From: Polaribacter vadi
Lineage (GTDB): Bacteria; Bacteroidota; Bacteroidia; Flavobacteriales; Flavobacteriaceae
NCBI RefSeq assembly: GCF_001761365.1
Contig: NZ_CP017477.1
Coordinates: 3,276,001-3,340,000, forward strand
Length of the DNA stretch: 64,000 nt
Direction of reading: 5' to 3'
Shown: positions 9,725-17,686 of the stretch, in pieces
How positions within the stretch are numbered: the first letter of the stretch is position 1
Layout of the letters: each line of letters opens with the position of its first letter
Translations under genes and position numbers: made by a program
The notes under the pieces: generated by a model
What the model was told of the DNA's origin: nothing
What the model saw: the letters and a program-made list of their open reading frames with translations, nothing else
Databases searched by the model: none

Positions 9725-10615
9725 ATGTTTAAAATAAGCAGTAAAGAGAAAAAGGGATTGAGTTTTGTGGAGTTGCAAAATTCATCAAAAACTACAAAGG
9801 CAAAAATTTGTTTAGAGCAAGGAGCTAGAGTAGTTTCACTAAAATTTAAAGATAAGTTTATTATTGAAGATTATTCAGATTTTGATTATAAGGAATCTTA
9901 TGCATCTTCGATTTTGTTTCCTTTTGCAAGTAGAATTAAGGAAGGTAAATACATTTTTGAAGGCAATGATTATCAATTCGAAACGAATGATGGTCATAAT
10001 GCTTTGCATGGTTTGGTATATAACAAAAAATTTGAACTTTTTGAACCAGAAGAACATAAAGATAACTGCTCTGCAACCTTTAATTATTATGAGAAAAATG
10101 AAAGCAAAGGCTTTCCTTTTACGTACTTTTTATCAGTAACCTATATTCTTTTCGAAGATCGTTTAAAAGTTAGAGTTACCGTTAAAAATACAGATACAAA
10201 ATCTTTCCCTTTTACATTAGGCTGGCATCCTTATTTTAATTCTACGGATTTAAAAAATAGCTATTTATCGTTTAATAGTGATCAAAAAGTTGAATTCGAT
10301 AAAAGCTTAATAACCAAAAAAGTAATAGAGCAAAAATCACCAGAAATTTTCAAAATTGAAGAGCAGCAATTAGATGATTGCTTTATCTTAAAAGATAATA
10401 ATGTCTCTTTTACAACACCAACTTATAAAATAGATATTACAGCAGATCCAGAACAAAATTTTTTGCAATTATATACACCAAAAGGTAAAGATATTATTGC
10501 AATTGAACCTATGACAGGTATCTCTGATACGTTTAATAATAAAATTGGATTACAAGTTTTAGAAGCCAATAAAACATACGTATTAAATTGGGATTTAAAA
10601 TTTAGTGCAGATTAA
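9725..10615 (+). CDS. galM: Aldose 1-epimerase (galactose mutarotase) family
   Basis: A 296-residue GalM-fold protein. Motifs are 'LFPFASRI' (sugar-binding Arg), 'HNALHGLVYNK' (first catalytic His region), 'LGWHPYFN' (second His) and 'IAIEPMTGISDTFNN' (catalytic Glu). It interconverts alpha and beta anomers of galactose before GalK. The ATG begins one base after the TAA of the regulator gene, indicating tight coupling. It is shorter than E. coli GalM (346 aa) but within the range of the Bacteroidota relatives. Confidence 0.88.
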   Translation: MFKISSKEKKGLSFVELQNSSKTTKAKICLEQGARVVSLKFKDKFIIEDYSDFDYKESYASSILFPFASRIKEGKYIFEGNDYQFETNDGHNALHGLVYNKKFELFEPEEHKDNCSATFNYYEKNESKGFPFTYFLSVTYILFEDRLKVRVTVKNTDTKSFPFTLGWHPYFNSTDLKNSYLSFNSDQKVEFDKSLITKKVIEQKSPEIFKIEEQQLDDCFILKDNNVSFTTPTYKIDITADPEQNFLQLYTPKGKDIIAIEPMTGISDTFNNKIGLQVLEANKTYVLNWDLKFSAD

Positions 10616-10627
10616 AAATCAATAAAA

Positions 10628-11776
10628 ATGAGTGCAACATTAATAAAGGAAGTAAAAGAACATTTTTTAAAAAAGTTCAAAACAAGCCCAGTCTTAATTT
10701 TTTCTCCAGGTAGAATTAATATTATTGGAGAACATACAGATTATAATGGAGGGTTTGTGTTTCCTGCTGCTGTAGATAAAGGAATTGCTGCTGCTATTCA
10801 GAAAAGCGATGCTGGAAAATGTACAGCAATTGCCTTAGATTTAGATAGCACTATTGAGTTTGAACTCGATAAATTAAAACCATCGAAAGAAGGAAGTTGG
10901 GAAAATTATGTTTTTGGTGTGGTTGCAGAAATTCAGAATAGAAACAAAGTTATTGGCGATTTTAACATCATTTTTAAAGGAAATATTCCTGGAGGTGCAG
11001 GCATGTCATCTTCTGCAGCTTTAGAAAACAGTGTAGTTTTTGGATTGAATGAATTGTTTGATTTAGGTTTATCAAAAACAGAAATGATTTTAATTTCACA
11101 AAAAGCAGAACACAATTATGTGGGTGTTAAATGTGGAATTATGGACCAATATGCAAGCATGTTTGGTATTAAAAATAATGCACTTTTGTTAGATTGTAGA
11201 ACCATAGAATCGAAACCTTATGAAATCGATTTTAAAGAGCATCAATTAATGTTAATCAACACAAATGTAAAACACAGTTTGTCTGATAGTGCTTATAATG
11301 ATAGACGTTCTGCTTGTGAAAGTATTGCAGAATTGCTGAAAATAGAAACCTTAAGAGATGCAACTGAAGAGGATTTAGAGCAAATTATTGATAAAGTTAC
11401 TCCAGAAAATTACCAAAAAGGTTTGTATGTAATTCAAGAAATTGAACGTACTCAAAAAGCTGCAAAAGCCATCGAAAATAACGATTTGGAGAAGTTAGGT
11501 GCTTTAATGTATGGTTCACACAATGGTTTGCAACATCAATATAAAGTGAGTTGTGCAGAGTTAGATTTTTTGGTAGATCAAGCAAAAAAGAATAAAAAAG
11601 TTTTAGGTGCAAGAATGATGGGTGGTGGTTTTGGTGGTTGCACCATTAATTTAATTGCTAAAGATGAAGCAAAAGACTTTGGTAAATCAGTATCAAAAGC
11701 CTACAAAAATAAGTTCGATAAAGAATGTTCTGTATATTTTATAAAACTTTCTGATGGAACACATTTAGTAAAATAA
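10628..11776 (+). CDS. galK: Galactokinase
   Basis: A 382-residue GHMP kinase that phosphorylates alpha-D-galactose to galactose-1-phosphate in the cytoplasm. Visible are the galactokinase signature 'GRINIIGEHTDYNGG' (about residues 26-40), the ATP-binding loop 'GGAGMSSSAALE' and the C-terminal 'GARMMGGGFGGCTI'. Length matches E. coli GalK (382). It lies 12 nt after galM and 15 nt before galT in the Leloir operon. Confidence 0.96.
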   Translation: MSATLIKEVKEHFLKKFKTSPVLIFSPGRINIIGEHTDYNGGFVFPAAVDKGIAAAIQKSDAGKCTAIALDLDSTIEFELDKLKPSKEGSWENYVFGVVAEIQNRNKVIGDFNIIFKGNIPGGAGMSSSAALENSVVFGLNELFDLGLSKTEMILISQKAEHNYVGVKCGIMDQYASMFGIKNNALLLDCRTIESKPYEIDFKEHQLMLINTNVKHSLSDSAYNDRRSACESIAELLKIETLRDATEEDLEQIIDKVTPENYQKGLYVIQEIERTQKAAKAIENNDLEKLGALMYGSHNGLQHQYKVSCAELDFLVDQAKKNKKVLGARMMGGGFGGCTINLIAKDEAKDFGKSVSKAYKNKFDKECSVYFIKLSDGTHLVK

Positions 11777-11791
11777 TCAACTAGAAAAAAA

Positions 11792-12814
11792 ATGGAAAAT
11801 ACAAATTTGCAAGATTATTCTCACAAACGTTTTAATATATTAACAGGCGAGTGGGTTTTAGTTTCTCCTCATAGAGCAAAACGTCCTTGGCAAGGTCAAA
11901 ACGAAGAAATATCAACAGAAAAAAGACCAGAACATGATGAAAGTTGTTATTTATGTGCAAGAAATACAAGAATTTCTGGAGATGTAAATCCAGATTATAA
12001 AGATGTTTTTGTTTTTACAAACGATTTTGCAGCCCTTCAAAAAGACTCACCTACTTTTAATGTAAATGATGGTTTATTTCAAGCAAAAAGCGAAACAGGT
12101 ATCTGTAAAGTAATTTGTTTTAGTCCAGATCATTCCAAAAGTTTGGCAGAAATGGAAGTGGAAGATATTGCAAAAGTGGTAAAAGCTTGGCAAGAAGAAT
12201 ACACAGAATTAGGGAATAATGATATGATTAATTACGTGCAAATCTTTGAGAATAAAGGTGCAGTAATGGGTTGTAGCAATCCACATCCTCATGGACAAAT
12301 ATGGAGTCAATCTACCTTACCTAATGAAGTTGATAAAAAAGACAAACATCAAAAAGCATATTTTGATAAAAATAATTCAAGTCTTTTAGGCGATTATTTA
12401 CAGCAAGAATTAAAAGCAAAAGAACGTATTATTTTTGAAAATGAAGATTTTGTAGTTTTAATTCCTTTTTGGGCAGTTTGGCCTTTTGAATCCATGATTG
12501 CTCCTAAAAAAGTAAAGAAAAATATTTTAGAATTATCAGATGTTGAAGCAAAGAATTATGCTGAAGCAATTTCGGTAATTACAAAAGCATATGATAAATT
12601 GTTTAATACTTCTTTTCCATATTCAAGTGGAATTCATCAAGCACCTACAAATGGAGAAGCAAACGAACACTGGCATTTTCACATGAGTTTTTATCCACCT
12701 TTATTAAGAAGTGCAACTGTTAAGAAATTTATGGTTGGTTATGAGATGTTTGGATCGCCTCAAAGAGATATTACAGCAGAAATTGCAGCAAAAAGACTAA
12801 AAGATTTGGTTTAG
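11792..12814 (+). CDS. galT: Galactose-1-phosphate uridylyltransferase
   Basis: A 340-residue GalT. The nucleotidylated His lies in 'SNPHPHGQIWS' (HPHGQ), and the metal-binding N-terminal 'CYLCARN' pair and C-terminal 'HWHFHMSFYPP' are present. It exchanges UMP between UDP-glucose and galactose-1-phosphate. It is the last gene of the gal operon. UDP-galactose 4-epimerase (galE) is not in the window. Confidence 0.95.
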   Translation: MENTNLQDYSHKRFNILTGEWVLVSPHRAKRPWQGQNEEISTEKRPEHDESCYLCARNTRISGDVNPDYKDVFVFTNDFAALQKDSPTFNVNDGLFQAKSETGICKVICFSPDHSKSLAEMEVEDIAKVVKAWQEEYTELGNNDMINYVQIFENKGAVMGCSNPHPHGQIWSQSTLPNEVDKKDKHQKAYFDKNNSSLLGDYLQQELKAKERIIFENEDFVVLIPFWAVWPFESMIAPKKVKKNILELSDVEAKNYAEAISVITKAYDKLFNTSFPYSSGIHQAPTNGEANEHWHFHMSFYPPLLRSATVKKFMVGYEMFGSPQRDITAEIAAKRLKDLV

Positions 12815-12827
12815 TGTTTTTAAAATC

Positions 12828-12881
12828 AATAGAAAGTAAATTTAGATATTGATAATAATTAATAAAAAACAACTTTCTATT
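12828..12881. other. Inverted repeat after galT
   Basis: A perfect 10-nt inverted repeat (AATAGAAAGT at 12828-12837 and ACTTTCTATT at 12872-12881) encloses a 34-nt AT-rich loop just after the galT stop. It may stabilise the mRNA end. No T-run follows, so it is not a standard terminator. Confidence 0.35.
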
Positions 12882-12950
12882 AAATAATTGTCAATATAAA
12901 ATAATAAAAAAGTATTATTCATAAAAGTTTTTAATCTTTATTGATAATAT

Positions 12951-12980
12951 TTGTGTAGCTAAATTAAATCTTTAGATTTG
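12951..12980 (+). promoter_or_regulatory. Promoter of the aromatic amino-acid operon
   Basis: TTG at 12951-12953 and TAGATTTG at 12973-12980 are 19 nt apart, the same spacing as in the gal regulator promoter. A start at about 12984-12988 would give an 18-nt 5' leader before the leader-peptide ATG at 13004. Confidence 0.7.
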
Positions 12981-13003
12981 CTTCTCAAACAAAGAACATT
13001 AAA

Positions 13004-13081
13004 ATGTTAAACAACAATTTTACAAATTTCTATTTTTACTTTTATTTTTTTAATAAGAGGAGAGACTTTGTATGCTGTTAA
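13004..13081 (+). CDS. Phe/Tyr-rich leader peptide of the aromatic operon attenuator
   Basis: A 25-codon ORF (ATG 13004, TAA 13079-13081). Its middle reads 'FTNFYFYFYFF' and it ends 'KRRDFVCC', with 7 Phe and 3 Tyr in 25 residues; codons 9-16 are an unbroken Phe/Tyr run. It follows a consensus promoter and precedes mutually exclusive RNA hairpins and a terminator, all upstream of pheA and tyrA. This is the layout of classical ribosome-mediated attenuators such as E. coli pheL. The peptide probably works only as a sensor of charged tRNA-Phe and tRNA-Tyr. Confidence 0.85.
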   Translation: MLNNNFTNFYFYFYFFNKRRDFVCC

Positions 13082-13132
13082 CAAATACACATAATATATA
13101 AAGTCTCGAATTTAATTCGAGGCTTTTTTTTT
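13062..13132 (+). promoter_or_regulatory. Transcription attenuator: antiterminator versus terminator hairpins
   Basis: Antiterminator: 13062-13074 pairs with 13095-13107 (13 bp, two G:U pairs). Terminator: 13103-13111 pairs with 13115-13123 (9 bp, one G:U, loop TTA), followed by nine T (13124-13132). The two stems share 13103-13107 and cannot coexist. A ribosome stalled in the Phe/Tyr run leaves 13062-13074 free, so the antiterminator forms and pheA is transcribed. A ribosome reaching the stop at 13079 covers that arm and the terminator forms. The pheA start is 17 nt past the T-run. Confidence 0.82.
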
Positions 13133-13148
13133 GATATAATTATAAAAG

Positions 13149-13982
13149 TTGAAGAAAACAATTGCCATACAAGGAGCTGAAGGCTCAAACCATCATAAAG
13201 TTGCAAGAGACTTTTATGGAGATAAAATTGCGTTAAAAGAATGTATGTCTTTTGATGTTTTGGTTGATAGTTTGTTGGATAAATCTGCAAATTTGGGAGT
13301 TATGGCTTTAGAAAATACCATTGCAGGTTCCATAATTCCTAATTATGCTTTAATTGATAACAATAATTTACACATTATTGGCGAGCAATATTTGAATATT
13401 CATCACCATTTAATGGCTTTAAAAGGTCAAAAAATTGAAGATATTAAAGAAGTTTGTTCACACCCAATGGCTTTGTTGCAGTGCAAAGAGTTTTTTAAAA
13501 AATATCCGCATATTAAATTAGTAGAAGATGTAGATACAGCAGAAGTTGCGAAAAGAATCGCCAAAGAAAATTTGATTGGTATTGCAGCAATTGCTCCAAA
13601 AATAGCCGCAGAAATTTTTGGATTGGCAGTTTTAGAAGATGAAATTCAAACGATAAAAGACAATTCAACACGTTTTGTAATTGTACAAACAGATAAACCT
13701 GCAGAAGATGAAACTGTAAATAAAGCCTCTATAAAGTTTCAATTAAGCCATAAAAGAGGAAGTTTAGCAGCCATTTTAAATGCGATGAGCGATTGTAAAA
13801 TGAACCTGACTAAAATTCAATCTTTACCTGTAATTGAAACACCTTGGAAATATTCCTTTTTTGTTGATGTTACTTTTGAAGATTATAATGATTATAAAAA
13901 AGCAATTTCTTTGATAGAAATTATGGCAGAAGATTTTAAAGTTTTAGGAGTTTTTAAAAATGGTAGACAAAGCCTATCCTGA
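13149..13982 (+). CDS. pheA: Prephenate dehydratase with ACT domain
   Basis: A 277-residue enzyme converting prephenate to phenylpyruvate. The catalytic domain (about 1-185) shows 'GVMALENTIAGSI', 'CSHPMALLQC' and the catalytic 'NSTRFVIV' (Thr-Arg-Phe). The ACT domain (about 197-272) has 'HKRGSLAAILNAM' and 'NLTKIQSLPV', where the usual ESRP effector motif reads QSLP, so Phe feedback may differ. The start is TTG at 13149; no ATG lies in frame between the attenuator T-run and this codon. The stop codon lies inside a palindromic repeat, which supplies the last codons. Confidence 0.92.
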   Translation: MKKTIAIQGAEGSNHHKVARDFYGDKIALKECMSFDVLVDSLLDKSANLGVMALENTIAGSIIPNYALIDNNNLHIIGEQYLNIHHHLMALKGQKIEDIKEVCSHPMALLQCKEFFKKYPHIKLVEDVDTAEVAKRIAKENLIGIAAIAPKIAAEIFGLAVLEDEIQTIKDNSTRFVIVQTDKPAEDETVNKASIKFQLSHKRGSLAAILNAMSDCKMNLTKIQSLPVIETPWKYSFFVDVTFEDYNDYKKAISLIEIMAEDFKVLGVFKNGRQSLS

Positions 13983-13995
13983 ATTTATTTCAGGA
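13977..13995. repeat. Palindromic repeat, copy 1 (CTGAATTTATTTCAG core)
   Basis: The hairpin TCCTGAA-TTTAT-TTCAGGA overlaps the pheA stop codon (13980-13982). The 15-nt core is identical to 46486-46500, between unrelated genes, so it is an interspersed element. Confidence 0.6.
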
Positions 13996-14011
13996 ACTTA
14001 ATATAATAAAT

Positions 14012-15157
14012 ATGATTAAAGCAGCCAAAAGATTAGATACAGTTCAAGAATACTATTTCTCTAAAAAATTGAGAGAAGTACGTGGTTTAATGGCAGATGG
14101 AAAACCAATTATTAATATGGGAATTGGTTCTCCAGATTTGCAGCCGCCAGCAAAAGTAATTGAAGCAATTCAAGGAAGTTTGGGAGATGCAAGTGCGCAT
14201 AAATATCAATCATATCAAGGTTTGCCAGAATTAAGAAATGCCATTGCAACTTTTTATAAAAATAAATTTTCTGTAGATGCAAATCCAGAAAGTGAAATTT
14301 TACCTTTAATGGGAAGCAAAGAAGGTATTATGCACATTTCTATGGCTTTTTTAAATGAAGGAGACCAAGTATTAATTCCAAATCCTGGCTATCCAACCTA
14401 TACTTCTGTAACCAAATTAGTAGGTGCAGAACCGCTGTTTTATAATTTGAGTGATGCAACAAATTGGCAACCAAATTTTGATGCATTAGAAAAACAAGAT
14501 TTGAGTAAAGTAAAAATAATGTGGGTAAATTATCCACATATGCCAACAGGTACCAATGGAACGTTACAAATGTTCGAAAAGTTAGTTGCTTTTGGGTTAA
14601 AACACAACATTTTAATCATTAATGATAATCCTTATAGTTTTATTTTAAACGAGAATCCAATAAGTATTTTACAAGTTGAAGGCGCAAAAGAGGTTGCTTT
14701 AGAGTTAAATTCTTTAAGCAAAACCTTTAATATGGCTGGTTGGCGAGTTGGAATGTTGTTAGGAAATGCAACTTATATCAACGAAGTTTTAAAAGTAAAA
14801 TCGAACATGGATTCTGGAATGTTTTACGGAATTCAAAAAGGAGCCATTGAAGCTTTACAATTACCAAACGATTGGTTTTATCAACAAAATAAAATTTACA
14901 AAGAACGCAGAGATTTAATTTGGCAATTAGCAGATAAATTAGATGCAGTTTATGATAAAAACTCCACTGGTTTATTTGTTTGGGCAAAAATTCCTGAAGG
15001 AAAAAAATCTGAAGAAGTTACAGATGCAGTTTTATATGAAAAAGATATTTTTATAACACCAGGAACCATTTTTGGTTCTCAAGGAGAAGGTTATATTCGA
15101 TTTTCTTTGTGTGTAACATCAGAGGTAATTAAGGAAGCAATTAGTAGATTTGATTAA
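14012..15157 (+). CDS. Class I aminotransferase (aromatic/prephenate-type by context)
   Basis: A 381-residue fold-type I PLP aminotransferase. Visible are 'GIGSPDLQPP', 'NPGYPTYTSV', 'WVNYPHMPTGT' (Asn contacting PLP), the Schiff-base lysine in 'SLSKTFNMAGWRVGM' and 'GTIFGSQGEGYIRFSLC', with the Arg that binds the substrate carboxylate. Between pheA and tyrA it most likely transaminates phenylpyruvate/4-hydroxyphenylpyruvate or prephenate; sequence alone does not separate these. Position in the operon means it falls under the upstream Phe/Tyr attenuator. Confidence 0.85.
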   Translation: MIKAAKRLDTVQEYYFSKKLREVRGLMADGKPIINMGIGSPDLQPPAKVIEAIQGSLGDASAHKYQSYQGLPELRNAIATFYKNKFSVDANPESEILPLMGSKEGIMHISMAFLNEGDQVLIPNPGYPTYTSVTKLVGAEPLFYNLSDATNWQPNFDALEKQDLSKVKIMWVNYPHMPTGTNGTLQMFEKLVAFGLKHNILIINDNPYSFILNENPISILQVEGAKEVALELNSLSKTFNMAGWRVGMLLGNATYINEVLKVKSNMDSGMFYGIQKGAIEALQLPNDWFYQQNKIYKERRDLIWQLADKLDAVYDKNSTGLFVWAKIPEGKKSEEVTDAVLYEKDIFITPGTIFGSQGEGYIRFSLCVTSEVIKEAISRFD

Positions 15158-15178
15158 AAAGTCGGCAGTAAATCAGAA

Positions 15179-15204
15179 TATCAATGGGTTTTAACCCATT
15201 GATA
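15179..15204. repeat. Perfect hairpin between aminotransferase and tyrA
   Basis: TATCAATGGGTT (15179-15190) is followed by TT and its exact reverse complement (15193-15204). There is no T-run, so it is more likely a palindromic repeat than a terminator. Confidence 0.6.
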
Positions 15205-15215
15205 ATAAAGTTAAT

Positions 15216-15250
15216 AAATCCCCTTTCCTTTAGAAAGGGTTAGAGATAGG
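15216..15250. repeat. CCCTTTC/GAAAGGG hairpin element, copy 1
   Basis: The stem CCCTTTC (15221-15227) with GAAAGGG (15233-15239) and loop CTTTA is followed by TTAGAGATAGG. A degenerate version of the whole segment occurs at 36578-36610, between other genes. Confidence 0.5.
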
Positions 15251-15253
15251 AAA

Positions 15254-16105
15254 ATGAAAAATATATACATGATTGGTGTTGGTTTAATTGGCGGTAGTTT
15301 TGCTATCGACATTAAAAAACACAATCCAGAAGCTATAATTCACGGAATTAGTAGAAAAGATGAAACCTTAAACAAGGCTTTAGAATTAAAACTAATTGAT
15401 AAAAAAGCAACGTTAGACGATTTAGAAAATGCAGACTTGGTTATTGTATCAATTCCTGTAGATGCAACCGTAAAATTGTTGCCAACTATTTTAGATAAAA
15501 TTTCAGAAAACGGTTTGGTTATAGATGCAGGTTCTACAAAAGAAGCAATTTGTAAAGTGGTTGAACATCATCCAAAAAGAAGAAATTTTTTAGCTTGTCA
15601 TCCAATTGCAGGAACAGAAAAGTCTGGACCAACAGCAGCAATATCTGGCTTGTATAAAGGGAAAACGAACATTATTTGCGAAGTTGAAAAAACAACTTTT
15701 AAGTTGCAAGAAAAAGCATTGAAGCTTTTTACGGACATTGGAATGCGTATTCGTTATATGGATCCAGTTTCGCATGATAAACATATTGCGTATGTTTCGC
15801 ACTTATCTCACATAAGCGCATTTATGTTGGGTAAAACAGTTATCAATAAAGAAAAAAATGAACGCGATATTTTTGATATGGCAGGTTCTGGTTTCGAATC
15901 TACAGTTCGTTTGGCAAAAAGTTCGCCAGCAATGTGGACACCAATTTTTAAACAGAATAAAGAGAATATATTAGAAACATTAGAAGAATACATTAGCAAT
16001 TTACAACATTTTAAAGAGTTGATGCAACAAGATAATTTCTCCGAAATTTTTAACGAAATGGAGAATACAAATTATATAAAACAAATTTTAAACGGCATAA
16101 AGTAA
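15254..16105 (+). CDS. tyrA: Prephenate dehydrogenase
   Basis: A 283-residue TyrA that oxidatively decarboxylates prephenate to 4-hydroxyphenylpyruvate. It has an N-terminal Rossmann motif 'GVGLIGGSFAID' (about residues 6-17), 'SIPVDA', 'DAGSTK' and 'CHPIAGTEKSGP' (catalytic His). The all-alpha C-terminal domain contains 'HDKHIAYVSHLSH'. No fused chorismate mutase or ACT domain is present; mutase activity is provided by the next gene. Two hairpin repeats lie between it and the aminotransferase gene. Confidence 0.93.
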   Translation: MKNIYMIGVGLIGGSFAIDIKKHNPEAIIHGISRKDETLNKALELKLIDKKATLDDLENADLVIVSIPVDATVKLLPTILDKISENGLVIDAGSTKEAICKVVEHHPKRRNFLACHPIAGTEKSGPTAAISGLYKGKTNIICEVEKTTFKLQEKALKLFTDIGMRIRYMDPVSHDKHIAYVSHLSHISAFMLGKTVINKEKNERDIFDMAGSGFESTVRLAKSSPAMWTPIFKQNKENILETLEEYISNLQHFKELMQQDNFSEIFNEMENTNYIKQILNGIK

Positions 16106-16125
16106 AAGCCAAAATAAGTAGAAAG

Positions 16126-17208
16126 ATGAAGAATACAAAAGAATTAAGAACATGGTTGGATGATATGAAATTAGATCATCCTCTAGTAATAGCAGGGCCT
16201 TGTAGTGCAGAAACTGAAGAACAAGTTTTAAAAATTGCACACGAATTAAAAGATTCTGATGTAAACTATTTTAGAGCAGGAATATGGAAACCAAGAACAA
16301 GACCAGGAATGTTTGAAGGCGTTGGCGAACTTGGTTTAAGATGGTTAAAAAAGGTAAAAGAGCAAACAGGCATGAAAACCTGTACAGAAGTTGCTAATGC
16401 TGCACATTGTAAATTAGCAATTGACAACGATGTTGATTTATTATGGATTGGTGCAAGAACTGCAGTATCTCCTTTTATTATGCAAGAAATTGCAGATGCT
16501 TTGCATGGAACAGACAAAATTGTGTTGGTTAAAAATCCAATAAATCCAGATTTAGCTTTATGGTTAGGGGGAATTGAAAGATTATACACAGCAGATATTA
16601 AAAATTTAGGCGCAATTCATAGAGGTTTTTCAACATACGAAAAATCAAAATATAGAAATGTTCCAGAATGGCAAATCGCTATTGAATTCCAAAATCGTTT
16701 TCCAGATTTACCTTTAATTTGCGATCCATCTCATATTACAGGAAACAGAGAAATGATTTTTGACGTTTCTCAAACAGCTTTAGATTTAAATTTCGATGGT
16801 TTAATGATTGAAACGCATTTCGATCCAGATAATGCTTGGAGTGATGCTGCACAGCAAGTTACACCAACAAAGTTGAAGCAAATTATGCAAGATTTAAAAA
16901 TTAGAAAAGAAACCAATACAGAAGCAGATTACGAAAATTCTTTAAATAATTTACGTGCTCAAATAAACGTAGCAGATGATCAATTGATTGATTTATTAGG
17001 AAAAAGAATGAAAGTTTCTGAACAAATTGGTGCTTTAAAGAAAGAAAAAAATGTTGCAGTTTTACAATCTAAACGTTGGAACGAGATTTTAGGTAACATG
17101 ATTTTAGAAGGCGAAAGCAAAGGTTTAAGCGAAGAATTTGTGTTGAGAATGTTCAAGGCAATTCATCAAGAATCTATCAATCATCAAGAAAAAGTGATTA
17201 ACGGATAA
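16126..17208 (+). CDS. Bifunctional DAHP synthase / chorismate mutase
   Basis: A 360-residue fusion. Residues about 15-255 are a type I-beta 3-deoxy-7-phosphoheptulonate synthase ('VIAGPCSAET', 'RAGIWKPRTRPG', 'LVKNPINPD', 'CDPSHITGNRE'). Residues about 270-358 are an AroQ chorismate mutase ('LNNLRAQINVADDQLIDLLGKRMKVSEQIG'). It therefore supplies both the first step of the shikimate pathway and the branch to prephenate, completing the set encoded by this operon. Fusion of this kind can allow allosteric inhibition through the mutase domain. It is the last gene before a terminator at 17251. Confidence 0.93.
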   Translation: MKNTKELRTWLDDMKLDHPLVIAGPCSAETEEQVLKIAHELKDSDVNYFRAGIWKPRTRPGMFEGVGELGLRWLKKVKEQTGMKTCTEVANAAHCKLAIDNDVDLLWIGARTAVSPFIMQEIADALHGTDKIVLVKNPINPDLALWLGGIERLYTADIKNLGAIHRGFSTYEKSKYRNVPEWQIAIEFQNRFPDLPLICDPSHITGNREMIFDVSQTALDLNFDGLMIETHFDPDNAWSDAAQQVTPTKLKQIMQDLKIRKETNTEADYENSLNNLRAQINVADDQLIDLLGKRMKVSEQIGALKKEKNVAVLQSKRWNEILGNMILEGESKGLSEEFVLRMFKAIHQESINHQEKVING

Positions 17209-17211
17209 GTA

Positions 17212-17240
17212 TCCTGCAGGGTTTTAAAAACCTTATAGGT
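17212..17240. repeat. AACCT...AGGTTTT palindromic family, degenerate copy
   Basis: Read on the minus strand this segment contains AGGTTTTTAAAACC, a 14-mer also at the centre of the perfect palindrome at 17442-17474. The arms are imperfect here. Confidence 0.5.
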
Positions 17241-17250
17241 ATTATTATAG

Positions 17251-17296
17251 AACCACAAATTCAAGAATTATTTTTGAGTTTGTGGTTTTCTTTTTG
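17251..17296 (+). terminator. Intrinsic terminator of the aromatic operon
   Basis: A 14-bp stem (17251-17264 with 17274-17287, one G:T pair, loop of 9) is followed by TTCTTTTT. It lies 43 nt after the DAHP synthase stop. Confidence 0.75.
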
Positions 17297-17402
17297 GGCG
17301 TTCCCAAACAAAAAAGTTTGGTCAGGCTTTCGCACTCGCTTTTTTTGTGAAAAACAAAAAAGAGCTCAAACAATTGCTCAATCCTTAACGCGAATTGCAA
17401 AC
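17295..17402. repeat. Probable interspersed 'GGGCGTTCCC...CTTAACGCG' element
   Basis: Non-coding segment with GGGCGTTCCC near the start and ATCCTTAACGCGAATTGC near the end, richer in G+C than its surroundings. From memory it resembles a dispersed intergenic element common in flavobacterial genomes. I see only one copy in this window, so the assignment needs a genome-wide search. Confidence 0.4.
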
Positions 17403-17441
17403 TAAAAAAGGAAGTTAATTAAAATTACTAATAGAATTTCT

Positions 17442-17477
17442 AAACCTCACAGGTTTTTAAAACCTGTGAGGTTTTTT
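17442..17477. repeat. Perfect palindrome (AACCTCACAGGTTTT family), terminator-like
   Basis: Two 16-nt arms (17442-17457 and 17459-17474) are exact reverse complements around one T, and six T (17472-17477) end the 3' arm. It may act as a terminator in either direction but belongs to the same repeat family as 17212-17240. Confidence 0.65.
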
Positions 17478-17613
17478 AATGACAACAGTGTTACTTCTAT
17501 TTTAAGAGAAATCACAAAAAAAATCACATAAAATTAAGCAACTTTATGGTATTCCTCTAAAAAGGTCGAAAAGATAAAACAGCGTATAAATTGTTTTAGT
17601 AAGATTTATTTTT

Positions 17614-17638
17614 TTAATTCGTTAATTCGTGGCAATTT
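17614..17638 (+). repeat. TTAATTCGTTAATTCGTGGC element, copy 1
   Basis: This 25-nt segment upstream of rsgA matches 39561-39585, upstream of the nucleoid-associated protein gene, at 21 of 25 positions. Both copies have the same orientation relative to the following gene. Confidence 0.5.
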
Positions 17639-17686
17639 AAATATCAAATTTTTCTAATTCAATAATAATTCTGCATCTTTGTAGCA

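Noticed and set aside
12828-12881. Inverted repeat after galT as an intrinsic terminator
   Set aside because: The loop is 34 nt and no T-run follows; it is listed only as an inverted repeat.
17209-17686. CRISPR array or insertion sequence in the repeat-rich gap
   Set aside because: The repeats differ in sequence and spacing, there are no regular spacers, and no transposase frame or IS ends are present.
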